Shown: positions 39,069-48,306, counted from the stretch's first letter. The stretch is 64,000 nucleotides of DNA from JAGPUQ01 sp049325095 (GCA_049325095.1 JBMOPO010000011.1:92122-156121), one strand, 5' to 3'. Numbers and translations are program-made. Notes: generated by a model not told the origin, from the letters alone.

Positions 39069-39205
39069 CTAGCAGGTTGTTGAAAAAGCCCATCCACGGG
39101 CTTTTTCAACTCGCTTCGCTGCGAAAATCAAACACTTGCCTGTTTGATTTTCGATGTGGCGCCTCCCTGCGGCGCCTGGCAGGGGGTTTTTCAACGCCCT
39201 GCTAG
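39069..39205. repeat. MITE-like element with terminal inverted repeats and internal hairpins
   Basis: A 137-bp unit bounded by CTAGCAGG-TT-GTTGAAAAA on the left and the inverse of CTAGCAGG-GC-GTTGAAAAA on the right (about 20 of 23 end positions match). Inside are two perfect 13-bp stems with 6-nt loops, at 39079-39110 and 39122-39153, and a shorter GGCGCC stem. It has no coding capacity. Both ends finish with CTAG, which could be a target duplication or part of the inverted repeat. It lies in the 252-bp gap upstream of pbpG; the rest of the gap shows nothing. Confidence 0.75.
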
Positions 39206-39262
39206 TATCTTCAATTCTTCATGAATTTCCAGCGCCAATTTACTGTCTGCGTGAATTTTTTC

Positions 39263-40582
39263 TCATTCCGGCCGCGGGTATTCCCAGTGCGGCAGCCAGC
39301 CGGATTCGCCGGGCCCCGCGGCGGCTTCGGCACAGACGAACAGATCGCCCACGGCGACCAGGCGGCCGGCGCGCTCGATCAGGGGTACCCGGTCGCGCAG
39401 CCAGGGCTCCAGACCCTGCTCCTGGAGGATTTTCTTGAGGGTGTTGGAGGCCGCCCGCCCCGGGGGCCGGGCCCGCTCCCCGCCGCGGCGGTAGCGCACC
39501 CGCAATTCGCCCCCGGCGCGCAGCCCGCGGCCGCGGACCGGGCGGGCGCTCAGCACCGCGCCGTCGGGCAGCGCCAGGGGTTCATCCGGCGACCAGCGCC
39601 AGGAGCCGCCCGCGGCCGGGGGCGCCGCGCCCCAGCCGGCGGGCAGCAGGTAGAGGCGGTGGCGGAATCTGCGCCACTGCCCCCCCGGCCAGCTCACCAG
39701 GGGCGCGGCATCGGCGGCGGCGGGGACCAGGTCGTCCATCAGGGTGGCCAGGGCGCCGGCGCCGGGTTCGGGCACGTCCGGCGCCGGCAGCCAGTGGCGC
39801 AGCAGATTGTCGCGGCGGTGGCCGGGCAGGCGTAGCAGCGCATCCAACTCCAGGCTGCGCCCCACCCGCTCGGCGCGCTCGCCGAGGCCGCCGAGATCGA
39901 GCTCGGCCAGCTCGCGTTGCAGGCGGGCCGCGGCGGCGGCCTGGTCCGCGGCCCGGCACAGCCGTTGGGCGACGTCCGGCCAGCGCTCGGCCAGGGCGGG
40001 CAACACGCGGTGGCGCAACTGGTTGCGGTCGGCGTACAGGGCTGCGTTGGTCTCGTCCTCGATCCAGCACAGGCCCCGGGCGAGGGCGAAAGCGCGCAGC
40101 CGGGCGCGCGGGAAGCCCAGCAGCGGCCGCGCCAGGCGGCCCCGGCCGAGGCGCCGGGCGGCGGGCATGCCGGCCGGCCGGCCGGTGCGCAGCAGCCGGT
40201 AGAGCAGGGTCTCGGCCTGATCGTCGGCATGGTGGGCGAGCAGCAGCAGGTCGCCCGCCTCGAGCCACCGGGCGAAGACCCTGTAGCGCGCCGCCCGGGC
40301 GCGGGCCTCCAGGCCTCCGCTGCCGGGCGCAACCCGGATGCGCTCGACTTGGCAGGGGACCTCCAGCGCGGCGCAGGTGGCCTGGCAGTGGCGCTGCCAG
40401 GCGTCGGCGTTGGGCGACAGGCCGTGGTGCACGTGGATCGCAGTCAGGACCGCGGCGCCGTAGCGCTCGCGGGCGAGTTGCAGCAAGACCCGGGAATCGA
40501 GGCCGCCGCTGTAGCCGATCAGGATGCGGCCCGCCGGCGGCGCCGGCAGCGCCGCGTGCAGGTCGCCATCCGCCAGCGCCAT
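39263..40582 (-). CDS. tilS: tRNA(Ile)-lysidine synthase
   Basis: Modifies the CAU anticodon of a minor tRNA-Ile with lysine, changing its decoding from AUG to AUA; essential. The product is 439 aa. The ATP-binding P-loop motif is LIGYSGGLDSRVLLQLAR, followed by HHGLSPNADAWQRHC and LLLAHHADDQAETLLYRLLR. The C-terminal TilS substrate-binding domains are present (RYRRGGERARPPGRAA ... TLKKILQEQGLEPWLRDRVP). It follows accA by 12 bp, the standard order. Confidence 0.95.
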   Translation of the reverse strand: MALADGDLHAALPAPPAGRILIGYSGGLDSRVLLQLARERYGAAVLTAIHVHHGLSPNADAWQRHCQATCAALEVPCQVERIRVAPGSGGLEARARAARYRVFARWLEAGDLLLLAHHADDQAETLLYRLLRTGRPAGMPAARRLGRGRLARPLLGFPRARLRAFALARGLCWIEDETNAALYADRNQLRHRVLPALAERWPDVAQRLCRAADQAAAAARLQRELAELDLGGLGERAERVGRSLELDALLRLPGHRRDNLLRHWLPAPDVPEPGAGALATLMDDLVPAAADAAPLVSWPGGQWRRFRHRLYLLPAGWGAAPPAAGGSWRWSPDEPLALPDGAVLSARPVRGRGLRAGGELRVRYRRGGERARPPGRAASNTLKKILQEQGLEPWLRDRVPLIERAGRLVAVGDLFVCAEAAAGPGESGWLPHWEYPRPE

Positions 40583-40594
40583 GGCCGCCGGGAA

Positions 40595-41545
40595 TCAGCC
40601 GTTGCCGTAGGACATCAGCCGCCGGAAACGCTTTTCCAGCAGGCCGTCGAGCGACTCGGCGCACAGCCGTTCGAGCTGCGCGGCGAGCCGCCCCCGCAGG
40701 GTCTCCGCCATGGCCGCCACGTCGCGGTGGGCGCCGCCCAGGGGCTCGGGGATGGTCTCGTCGACGATGCCGAGCTCCTCCAGCACCCTCGAGGTCACGC
40801 CCATGGCCTCGGCGGCCAGCGGCGCCTTCTCGACGGTCTTCCAGATGATGTTGGCGCAGCCCTCGGGGGAGATCACGAAATAGGTCGCATACTGCAACAT
40901 GTTGAGCCAGTCGCCGACCCCGATGGCGATGGCCCCGCCCGAGCTGCCCTCGCCGATCACGGTGCAGATCACGGGCGTGCGCAGCCGCGACATGACCGCC
41001 AGATTGCGGGCGATCGCCTGGCTGATGCCGCGCTCCTCGGAGTCGATGCCGGGATAGGCGCCGGGGGTGTCGATCAGGGTCAGCACCGGCAGCGAGAAGC
41101 GCTCGGCCAGCTCCATCAGGCGCAGCGCCTTGCGGTAGCCCTCGGGCTTGGGCATGCCGAAGTTGCGGCGGATCTTCTCGTTGATGCCGCGCCCCTTCTC
41201 CTCGGCGATCACCACCACCGGGCGCCCGTCGAGCCGCGCCACGCCGCCGATGATCGCCGGGTCGTCGCCGAACTGGCGGTCGCCGTGCAGTTCGTCGAAC
41301 TCGGTGAACAGCCGCGGAATGTAGTCGCTGGCGTAGGGCCGCAGCGGATGGCGGGCGATCTGCACCACCTGCCAAGGCGTCAGATCGCTGTAGATGCTGG
41401 CGGTCAGCTTGCGGGACTTCTCGCGCAGGGTGGCCAGTTCCTCGGCGATGTTGAGCGCGTTGTCGTCACTGACCGTCTGCAGTTCAGCGATCCGGGCTTC
41501 GAGCTCGGCGATCGGCTGTTCAAAGTCGAGATAATCGAGATTCAT
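40595..41545 (-). CDS. accA: Acetyl-CoA carboxylase carboxyltransferase subunit alpha
   Basis: Part of the enzyme making malonyl-CoA for fatty acid synthesis. The product is 316 aa, the usual length. It has the N-terminal helical segment LDFEQPIAELEARIAELQTV, GDRQFGDDPAIIGGVARLDG and the oxyanion region LIDTPGAYPGIDSEERGISQ, then GEGSSGGAIAIGVGD and SPEGCANIIWKTVEKAPLA. It lies 42 bp after dnaE. Confidence 0.97.
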   Translation of the reverse strand: MNLDYLDFEQPIAELEARIAELQTVSDDNALNIAEELATLREKSRKLTASIYSDLTPWQVVQIARHPLRPYASDYIPRLFTEFDELHGDRQFGDDPAIIGGVARLDGRPVVVIAEEKGRGINEKIRRNFGMPKPEGYRKALRLMELAERFSLPVLTLIDTPGAYPGIDSEERGISQAIARNLAVMSRLRTPVICTVIGEGSSGGAIAIGVGDWLNMLQYATYFVISPEGCANIIWKTVEKAPLAAEAMGVTSRVLEELGIVDETIPEPLGGAHRDVAAMAETLRGRLAAQLERLCAESLDGLLEKRFRRLMSYGNG

Positions 41546-41587
41546 CGAGAGGTCCGGTGAGCGGGCGCCGCCGGCGCGCCGACTTAT

Positions 41588-44500
41588 TTAGTAGTTGAGT
41601 TGCAGGCTGTCGCGGCCGAAATTATCCCGCAGCCGGTGCAGGAGTTCATCTTCCGGCTTGAGCGCCCAGGTCTCGGGCAGGGCGATGTCGCCCATCGCGC
41701 CCGGCCGCCGGCAGCGCAGCCGCAGCGGGCAGGGCCCGTTGCGATAGGGCGCGATGAGGTCGGCGAGCCGCGCGATCTGCTCGGGCCCGATCTGCTCGGT
41801 GCGCAGCTCCAGCACCAGGCCCTTGAGCAGGCTGCCGCGCGCCTCGGCCAGGGTCTGGACGGCCTCGGCGCGCATCTTGAGTCCGCCCGTGTAGTCGTCC
41901 TCGCCGACCTGGCCGGTGACCACCAGGATGGCGTCGCGCCCGACCTTGTCGCGGTGTTCCCGGTACAGCTCGGCAAACAGCGCCACCTCGATGCGGGCGC
42001 TGCGGTCGTCGAGAGTGACGAAGCACATGGCGTCGCCGCGGCGGGTCTTCATGGTGCGCAGTCCGACCACCAGCCCCACCACCCGCTGCGCTTCGCGCCC
42101 GGCGCGCAGGCCGGCGATGCGCTGCGGCACCAGGCGCTCCAGCTCGCCGCCGTACTCGTCGAGCGGATGGCCGGTGAGGTACAGGCCCAGGGTTTCCTTT
42201 TCGCCGCGCAGTCGCTCGGCGACCCCGCAGCCGCGGGTCGCCGCGAAGGGCGCATAGCTGCCGCTCGCCGGTGGCTCCGCCGGGGCACCCCCGAACAGGT
42301 CGCCGATGCCGGCATCCCGGTTGCGCGCCTGCTGGCCGGCGCGCTGCACCGCCTGGTCCATCGCCGCGAACAGCACCGCGCGGCGGTAGCCGATGTCGGC
42401 CGGGGCGCCGCGCGGGTCCTGGCGGGGCCCCAGCCCGTCCATGGCACCGGCGCGGACCAGCGCCTCCAGCACCCGCTTGTTGAGCCGCCGGGCATCGACC
42501 CGGGCGCAGAAGTCGAACAGGTCCCGAAACGGCCCGCCCGCCTCGCGCGCGGCGATGATCGCCTCCACCGGGCCCTGCCCCAGGCCCTTGATGGCGCCCA
42601 GCCCATAGATCACCTGCCCGGCCTCGGATACCGAAAACTGGTAGCGGCCGGTATTGACGTCCGGCGGAGCGACCTCCAGGCCCAGTGCGCGGCACTCCTC
42701 GATCAGGGTCACCACCTTGTCGGTGTGCTGCATGTCCGCCGACAGCACCGCGGCCATGAACGCGGCCGGGTGATGGGCCTTGAGCCAGGCGGTCTGGTAG
42801 GCGAGCAGCGCATAGGCCGCCGAGTGCGACTTGTTGAAGCCGTAGCCGGCGAACTTCTCCATCAGGTCGAAGATGTTCTCGGCGAGCTCCGCGGCGACCC
42901 CGTTGCGGGTGGCGCCGGCCACGAACACCGCCCGCTGCTCGGCCATCTCCTCGGCCTTCTTCTTGCCCATGGCGCGGCGCAGCAGGTCGGCCTCGCCGAG
43001 CGAATAGCCGGCCAGCACCTGGGCGATCTGCATCACCTGTTCCTGGTAGAGGATGATGCCGTAGGTCGGCTCCAGCACCGGCTTGAGCGCGGGATGCTGA
43101 TAGCGCGGGTGCGGATAGGCCACCGGCTGGCGGCCGTGCTTGCGGTCGATGAAGTCGTCGACCATGCCCGATTGCAGCGGCCCGGGGCGGAACAGCGCCA
43201 CCAGGGCCACGATGTCCTCGAACCGGCTGGGCTTGAGGCGCAGGATCAGCTCGCGGATGCCGCGCGATTCGAGCTGGAACACCGCCGTGGTGCGCGCCTG
43301 CTGGAGGAGCGCATAGGTGGGCTGGTCGTCGAGCGGGAGGGCGGCGATGTCGATGGGCGGGCGGCCGTCGCGCGCGCGCTCGCGGTTGGCGTCGCGCACC
43401 GCCCAGTCGATGATGGTCAGGGTGCGCAGGCCCAGGAAATCGAACTTGACCAGCCCGACCCGCTCGACGTCGTCCTTGTCGAACTGGGTGACCACGCCCT
43501 CGCCCGCGGCATCGCAGTAGAGCGGCGCGAAATCGGTCACCGCCCCGGGCGCGATCACCACCCCGCCGGCATGCTTGCCGGCGTTGCGGATCAGGCCCTC
43601 GAGCTGGAGCGCCATGTCCCAGATCTCCTGCGCCTCCTCGTCGCCGGCCAGGAAATCGCGCAGCGCCTCATCCTGTTCGCGCGCCCGGGCCAGGGTGATG
43701 CCGAGCTCGTTGGGAATCAGCTTGGAGAGCTTGTCGGCGAGCCCGTAGGACTTGCCCTGCACCCGGGCCACGTCGCGCACCACCGCCTTGGCGGCCATGG
43801 TGCCGAAGGTGATGATCTGGGACACCGCCTCGCGCCCGTAGCGCTCGGCGACATAGGCGATCACCCGGTCGCGGTTGTCCATGCAGAAGTCGATGTCGAA
43901 GTCCGGCATCGACACCCGCTCGGGATTGAGAAAGCGCTCGAACAGCAGGTCGTAGGCGATGGGGTCGAGATCGGTGATCTCCAGCGCGTAGGCGACCAGC
44001 GAGCCGGCGCCGGAACCCCGCCCCGGACCCACGGGAATGTGGTTGCGCTTCGCCCAGCGGATGAAGTCCATGACGATCAGGAAATAGCCGGCGAAGCCCA
44101 TCTGCTCGATGACGCCGAGCTCGAACTCCAGCCGCTGCTGATAGCGGGCCCGGCGCTGCTCCGCCGCCGCGGCTTCGACTTCCGGCAAGGCGGCGAGGCG
44201 CCGCTCCAGCCCCTCCTGGGCACAGCGGCGGAAGAATTGCGACGGGGACAGCCCGTCCGGCACCGGATAGTCGGGCAGCCGCACCTCGCCGAGCCGGAGC
44301 TCCAGGTTGCAGCGCCGGGCGATCTCCACGCTGTTGGCGAGCGCCTCGGGCAGGTCGTCGAACAGCTCCGCCATCTCCGCCGGCGAGCGCAGGTACTGGC
44401 GGTCGCTGTGGCGGCGTTCGCGGCGCGGGTCGTTGAGGGTCCGGCCCTCCTGGATGCAGACCCGCGCCTCGTGGGCCTCGAACTGATCGGGGGTGAGAAA

Positions 44501-45112
44501 ACAGACGTCGTTGGTGGCCACCACCGGGCACTGGCGGTCCGCGGCCAGTGCCACCGCCCGCTGCAGGTACTCGTCCTCGCCGGGCCGGCCGGTGCGCTGC
44601 AGCTCGAGATAGAAGCGCCCGGGGAAATCCGCCAGCCACCCATCGAGCAGCGCCTCGGCCTCGGTGCGCCCGGCGAGCAGCGCCTGGCCGATGTCGCCGG
44701 CGCGCCCTCCGGAGAGGGCGATCAAGCCCTCGGCCGCCGCGGAAATCCACTCCCGGCGCAGCATCGGCCGGCCTCGCACCTGGCCCTCCAGGTAGGCGCG
44801 CGAGATCAGCCGGGTCAGGTTGCGGTAGCCCGTTGCGTCCTGCACCAGCAGCGTCAACCGCGCCGGCGGCGCATCCCCGGCCGCCAGCACGCTGAATTCG
44901 GCGCCGCAGATCGGCTTCAGGCCGCGCGCCTCCGCGGCCTGGTAGAAGCGCACCAGGCCGAAGAAGTTGCAGACATCGGTCAGCGCCACCGCGGGCATGC
45001 CCAGTTGCGCGGTGCGCTCCACCAGTTCGTCGATGCGCAGCAGGCCTTCGACCAGCGAGTACTCGCTGTGCACGCTGAGGTGGACGAACGGCGGCGGGTC
45101 GGCTGTGGCCAT
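41588..45112 (-). CDS. dnaE: DNA polymerase III subunit alpha
   Basis: Replicative polymerase, 1174 aa. The N-terminal PHP domain starts FVHLSVHSEYSLVEGLLRI. The palm has two catalytic aspartates in PDFDIDFCMDNRDRVIAYV and further motifs VGPGRGSGAGSLVAYALEI and GLVKFDFLGLRTLTIIDWA, then the helix-hairpin-helix region and an OB fold near the C-terminus. The ATG at 45112 gives the canonical short leader (MATADPPPFVHLSVHSEYS). This is the proteobacterial DnaE1 type, full length. Confidence 0.97.
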   Translation of the reverse strand: MATADPPPFVHLSVHSEYSLVEGLLRIDELVERTAQLGMPAVALTDVCNFFGLVRFYQAAEARGLKPICGAEFSVLAAGDAPPARLTLLVQDATGYRNLTRLISRAYLEGQVRGRPMLRREWISAAAEGLIALSGGRAGDIGQALLAGRTEAEALLDGWLADFPGRFYLELQRTGRPGEDEYLQRAVALAADRQCPVVATNDVCFLTPDQFEAHEARVCIQEGRTLNDPRRERRHSDRQYLRSPAEMAELFDDLPEALANSVEIARRCNLELRLGEVRLPDYPVPDGLSPSQFFRRCAQEGLERRLAALPEVEAAAAEQRRARYQQRLEFELGVIEQMGFAGYFLIVMDFIRWAKRNHIPVGPGRGSGAGSLVAYALEITDLDPIAYDLLFERFLNPERVSMPDFDIDFCMDNRDRVIAYVAERYGREAVSQIITFGTMAAKAVVRDVARVQGKSYGLADKLSKLIPNELGITLARAREQDEALRDFLAGDEEAQEIWDMALQLEGLIRNAGKHAGGVVIAPGAVTDFAPLYCDAAGEGVVTQFDKDDVERVGLVKFDFLGLRTLTIIDWAVRDANRERARDGRPPIDIAALPLDDQPTYALLQQARTTAVFQLESRGIRELILRLKPSRFEDIVALVALFRPGPLQSGMVDDFIDRKHGRQPVAYPHPRYQHPALKPVLEPTYGIILYQEQVMQIAQVLAGYSLGEADLLRRAMGKKKAEEMAEQRAVFVAGATRNGVAAELAENIFDLMEKFAGYGFNKSHSAAYALLAYQTAWLKAHHPAAFMAAVLSADMQHTDKVVTLIEECRALGLEVAPPDVNTGRYQFSVSEAGQVIYGLGAIKGLGQGPVEAIIAAREAGGPFRDLFDFCARVDARRLNKRVLEALVRAGAMDGLGPRQDPRGAPADIGYRRAVLFAAMDQAVQRAGQQARNRDAGIGDLFGGAPAEPPASGSYAPFAATRGCGVAERLRGEKETLGLYLTGHPLDEYGGELERLVPQRIAGLRAGREAQRVVGLVVGLRTMKTRRGDAMCFVTLDDRSARIEVALFAELYREHRDKVGRDAILVVTGQVGEDDYTGGLKMRAEAVQTLAEARGSLLKGLVLELRTEQIGPEQIARLADLIAPYRNGPCPLRLRCRRPGAMGDIALPETWALKPEDELLHRLRDNFGRDSLQLNY

Positions 45113-45117
45113 CCGCT

Positions 45118-46200
45118 TCAGGTCGCCGGCTGCTGGCGGGCGCGGCGCGCGATGGCGGCCCGCACCAGCTCCAGCCCGGTTTGCTCGCAGGGCGGCAGTT
45201 CGGCCTCGGTGATCCCCAGGGGGGTGACCCGGTCGCCCCACTTGAGCAGGCTTGCCCCCCAGGTCAGCCCGGCGCCGAAGGCGGTGAACAGGATGGTCAT
45301 GCCGGGCGCCACGCGCCCCTCCTCGAGGGCCTCGCACAGCGCGATGGGGATGGTGCTGGTCGAGGTATTGGCATACTTTTCCAGCGTCAGCACCACCTTG
45401 CCCATGTCCGCGCCCAGGCGTTTGACCACCGCCTCGACGATGCGGACATTGGCCTGGTGGGGGATGATCAGATCGAGCTGGTCGAGGCGCGTGCCGCTCT
45501 GGGTGAGCACCGCCTCGCAGGCATCGCCCATGCCCTTGACCGCGTGCTTGAAGATCTCCGGGCCGCTGAAGTCGATGGTGATGTCGAGCGGGCGGAACTG
45601 GGCGATGGCGTCGAGCCCGAAGTCGGGGATGGCGAGCAGCTCCCGGGTGCCGGGCACACAGCCCAGCTTGCCGGCGAAAAACCCCGACTCGCGCGCCGAG
45701 GCCTGCAGCACCACGGCGCCGGCGCCATCGCCGAACAGGATCGCCGACTCGCGCCGCGACCAATTCATCAGCGAGCTCAGGCGCTCGGAGCCGATCACCA
45801 GGGCGGTGCGGATGCTGCCCATGCGGATCATGTCCGAGACCATGTTGAAGGCGTAGAGAAACCCGCTGCAGGCGGCGTTGAGATCCAGCACCCCGGCATG
45901 CACCGCGCCGATCCGGTTCTGCACGATGGAGCCGGTGTTGGGCACCACCTCGTCCGGGGTGGTGGTGGCATAGGCGATCAGTTCGACCTCGCGGGCGTCG
46001 ACCCCGGCCGCGGCCAGGGCCCGCAGCGCGGCGACCTCGCCGAGCGCGGCATTGGTGACATGGCTGATGCGCCGCTCGCGGATGCCGGAGCGCGTGGCGA
46101 TCCATTCATCGCTGGTGTCCATGATCGTTTCGATGTCGCGGTTGGCGAGCACGGCGGGCGGCAGACAACGCCCCCACCCGGTGATCTCGGCGTAGATCAT
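45118..46200 (-). CDS. 3-oxoacyl-ACP synthase III family protein (FabH-like)
   Basis: Thiolase-fold condensing enzyme, 360 aa, slightly longer than FabH (about 320). The catalytic triad is complete: cysteine in LDLNAACSGFLYAFNMVS, histidine in LIIPHQANVRIVEAVVKR and asparagine in EKYANTSTSTIPIALCEA. FabH starts fatty acid synthesis from acetyl-CoA and malonyl-ACP. This gene is not in a plsX-fabHDG cluster but directly upstream of dnaE (5 bp), so it may be a second KAS III with another priming acyl group or a role in a secondary lipid. Which one cannot be told here. Confidence 0.87.
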   Translation of the reverse strand: MIYAEITGWGRCLPPAVLANRDIETIMDTSDEWIATRSGIRERRISHVTNAALGEVAALRALAAAGVDAREVELIAYATTTPDEVVPNTGSIVQNRIGAVHAGVLDLNAACSGFLYAFNMVSDMIRMGSIRTALVIGSERLSSLMNWSRRESAILFGDGAGAVVLQASARESGFFAGKLGCVPGTRELLAIPDFGLDAIAQFRPLDITIDFSGPEIFKHAVKGMGDACEAVLTQSGTRLDQLDLIIPHQANVRIVEAVVKRLGADMGKVVLTLEKYANTSTSTIPIALCEALEEGRVAPGMTILFTAFGAGLTWGASLLKWGDRVTPLGITEAELPPCEQTGLELVRAAIARRARQQPAT

Positions 46201-46318
46201 GGAGCTTCCCGGTGGGCCCTGGACAAGGCGGGATTATGCCGGAATTGTCCGTCTGTGGGCGCTGCCGCGCAACGCGGCTTGCGGGTTTTGGCAGGCGGCG
46301 AGCGCCCGGCGGCGGGGT

Positions 46319-46540
46319 TCAGCAGCCGCGGGTGACCACCGGCTCGGCGTCGTCGAGACTTTCCGCCAGATAGGCCAGTTCGCTGCGGACATCATCCAGC
46401 GACCGATAGGCGAGATAGCGCTCGACCACCGCCTGGATCAGCGCCCGGCCCATGGCGTCCGGGCTCATTTCCGGCCGCTCGCCGGCAGCGGCGAACGCCG
46501 CCGCCACCAGTTCGCGCGCCTGGGCGTGCTCACCTGCCAT
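46319..46540 (-). CDS. Hypothetical protein, 73 aa
   Basis: Small, mostly helical, acidic protein without membrane segments (starts MAGEHAQARELVAAAFAAAG). The ATG at 46540 follows GGGGAGA at good spacing; a longer in-frame start would overlap non-conserved leader. It lies between ccoP and the FabH-like gene on the same strand, and a weak FNR-like site sits upstream. No family recognised. Confidence 0.55.
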   Translation of the reverse strand: MAGEHAQARELVAAAFAAAGERPEMSPDAMGRALIQAVVERYLAYRSLDDVRSELAYLAESLDDAEPVVTRGC

Positions 46541-46596
46541 CAGTCGTCTCCCCAATCCCGTCGCCGGACATTGTGCACGGCGCGGCACCCGCGGCC

Positions 46597-46610
46597 ATGA
46601 CCTGCATCAG
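46597..46610 (-). promoter_or_regulatory. Weak FNR/Anr-like site before the 73-aa gene
   Basis: ATGAC-CTGC-ATCAG matches the TTGAT-N4-ATCAA pattern at about seven of ten positions. Its centre is about 41 bp upstream of the start expected from a CACAAT -10 at 46575-46570. It overlaps the ccoP stop. Weak on its own. Confidence 0.25.
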
Positions 46611-47524
46611 GGTGCGGCGCTCGGCGCCGGCGGCTGCCCGCCGGCGAGCCAGGCCACCAGCAGTTTGATCTGCAAGTCATCGAGGCGGCCCGCAAACGCC
46701 GGCATGCGCCCGTTGCGCCCCGCGGCGATGGTCGCCTGGAGGGCGGCGGGATCGCCGCCGTAGAGCCAGATGGTGTCGCTGAGGCGCGGCACGCCGAGCA
46801 GGGGATTGCCCTCCCCGGCGGGCCCGTGACAGGCCGCGCAGTACTGCGCAAAGACGGCCCGGCCCGGGTGGTCCGGGGGAGCCCCCGCCGCCAGCCGCTG
46901 TACATAGTCGGCGACCGCGCCCAGGTCGTCGCCCTGCAGCGCCGCGCCCCAGGCGGGCATGGCCGCCATCCGGCCCTGGCGGATGGTCTGTTCGATCTGA
47001 GCGGGGCTGCCGCCCCACTGCCAGTCGGCGTCGCGCAGGTCGGGAAACAGCCGCGCCTGGCCGCGCGCGTCACTGCCGTGACAGGCCGCGCAGTGCTGCG
47101 CGAACAGCCCGGCCGCGACCTCCATGGCCGCCGGGTCGGCGGCCAGCGCCGCCAGATCCCGCCCCGCCAGTTCGGCCCGCGGCGCCGCGAACTCGGCGAC
47201 GAACTCGCGGTGGTGCTCGCGGAACTGCCCGCCCTGGGACCACTTCAGGGCCCCGGCGTAGGAGCCGAAACCGGGGTACAGCATCAGGTAGACGACGCTG
47301 AACACCATGGCCGCGAGCAGCAGCCAGAACCACCAGAAGGGCGCCGGGCTGTCGCCCTCGTGCAGGTTCCCGTCCCACACCGGATCCTCGCCGGAGACCT
47401 TGCCCCGCTCCGGGCCGGCGCGCAGGAAGTAGACGCTGAGCACCAGCCACAACAGGCCGGCGAAGCTGAGCACCGACAGCAGGATGATCCAGCCACTCCA
47501 GAAGTCCGCCGGCAGGTCAGCCAT
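46607..47524 (-). CDS. ccoP: cbb3-type cytochrome c oxidase subunit III (dihaem)
   Basis: Membrane-anchored dihaem cytochrome c delivering electrons to CcoN. The product is 305 aa. Two membrane segments are visible near residues 9-31 and 62-84, with the FixP-type N-terminus (MADLPADFWSGWIILLSVLS). Two CxxCH haem sites, both CAACH, lie in AQHCAACHGSDARGQ and AQYCAACHGPAGEGN; axial methionines are likely in AAMPAWG and GRMPAFAG. The ATG overlaps the end of ccoQ by 8 bp. Confidence 0.95.
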   Translation of the reverse strand: MADLPADFWSGWIILLSVLSFAGLLWLVLSVYFLRAGPERGKVSGEDPVWDGNLHEGDSPAPFWWFWLLLAAMVFSVVYLMLYPGFGSYAGALKWSQGGQFREHHREFVAEFAAPRAELAGRDLAALAADPAAMEVAAGLFAQHCAACHGSDARGQARLFPDLRDADWQWGGSPAQIEQTIRQGRMAAMPAWGAALQGDDLGAVADYVQRLAAGAPPDHPGRAVFAQYCAACHGPAGEGNPLLGVPRLSDTIWLYGGDPAALQATIAAGRNGRMPAFAGRLDDLQIKLLVAWLAGGQPPAPSAAP

Positions 47525-47660
47525 GATCCCGTTCGTCCTCCAGGGGTATGCGGGCGCTGAAATCCAGCGTCTCCCGGGTGGAGCGCAGCGACAGCCAGGT
47601 GACCAGCAGGACCATGAACAGCATCACCAGCATGTCGCCGAGAAACAGAAACCAGATCAT
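47517..47660 (-). CDS. ccoQ: cbb3-type oxidase small subunit
   Basis: A 47-residue membrane peptide starting MIWFLFLGDMLVMLFMVLLV with one hydrophobic helix and a charged tail (RIPLEDERDHG). It lies between ccoO (1 bp gap) and ccoP (8-bp overlap), exactly where ccoQ/FixQ belongs. Size and topology match the family, which stabilises the oxidase. It is short enough to be missed by automatic calling. Confidence 0.88.
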   Translation of the reverse strand: MIWFLFLGDMLVMLFMVLLVTWLSLRSTRETLDFSARIPLEDERDHG

Positions 47661-47661
47661 G

Positions 47662-48306
47662 TCAGTGCCCCCCGTGGCTGTCCGCGGCATCGGCGTCCAG
47701 CCCGGTGCCCAGCATCTGCAGATAGGCGATCAGGGCGTCGATCTCGCGCAGCCCCTCCAGACGCCCGGGCGCGGCGGCGATGTCCGCCTCCGCATACGGG
47801 TGCCCCAGCCGGCGCAGGGCGCGCAGCTTGGCCTGGATGTCGCCCACGCCGGCCGCGGGCCGCTCGGCCAGCCAGGGATAGGCCGGCATGATGGATTCGG
47901 GCACCACCTGGCGCGGGTCGAGCAGGTGGACCTCGTGCCAGCGATCGCTGTACTTGCCGCCGATCCGGTGCAGATCGGGCCCGGTGCGCTTGGACCCCCA
48001 CAGGAAGGGGCGGTCGTAGACGAACTCCCCGGCCCGCGAGTAGGGGCCGTAGCGCTCCACCTCGGCAACCAGCGGGCGCACCTGCTGGGAATGGCAGACG
48101 TGGCAGCCCTCGCGGATATAGATGTCGCGGCCGGTCAGCTCGACCGCATCGTAGACCCTGGTGGTCGCCAGGGGGGTGCTCAGCGATTCCTGGAACAGGC
48201 TGGGCAGCACCTGCACCAGGCCGCCGATGGCCGACACCAGCAGGATGCCGAAGATCAGCAGGCCGGCGTTCTCCTCGATCTTCTTGTGCAGCTCGAGGGC
48301 GTTCAT
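47662..48306 (-). CDS. ccoO: cbb3-type cytochrome c oxidase subunit II (monohaem)
   Basis: Membrane-anchored monohaem cytochrome c, 214 aa. An N-terminal helix (LLIFGILLVSAIGGLVQVLP) precedes the haem site in YIREGCHVCHSQQVRPLVAE, the hallmark of CcoO/FixO. RIGGKYSDRWHEVHLLDPRQ and the methionine in PESIMPAYPWL also match. The ATG overlaps the ccoN stop (ATGA). Confidence 0.95.
   Translation of the reverse strand: MNALELHKKIEENAGLLIFGILLVSAIGGLVQVLPSLFQESLSTPLATTRVYDAVELTGRDIYIREGCHVCHSQQVRPLVAEVERYGPYSRAGEFVYDRPFLWGSKRTGPDLHRIGGKYSDRWHEVHLLDPRQVVPESIMPAYPWLAERPAAGVGDIQAKLRALRRLGHPYAEADIAAAPGRLEGLREIDALIAYLQMLGTGLDADAADSHGGH

Noticed and set aside
41600..45856. Very long open frame opposite dnaE and the FabH-like gene
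   Set aside because: GC-rich genes commonly leave long antisense frames; its low-complexity sequence has no family motif and it spans two well-identified genes.
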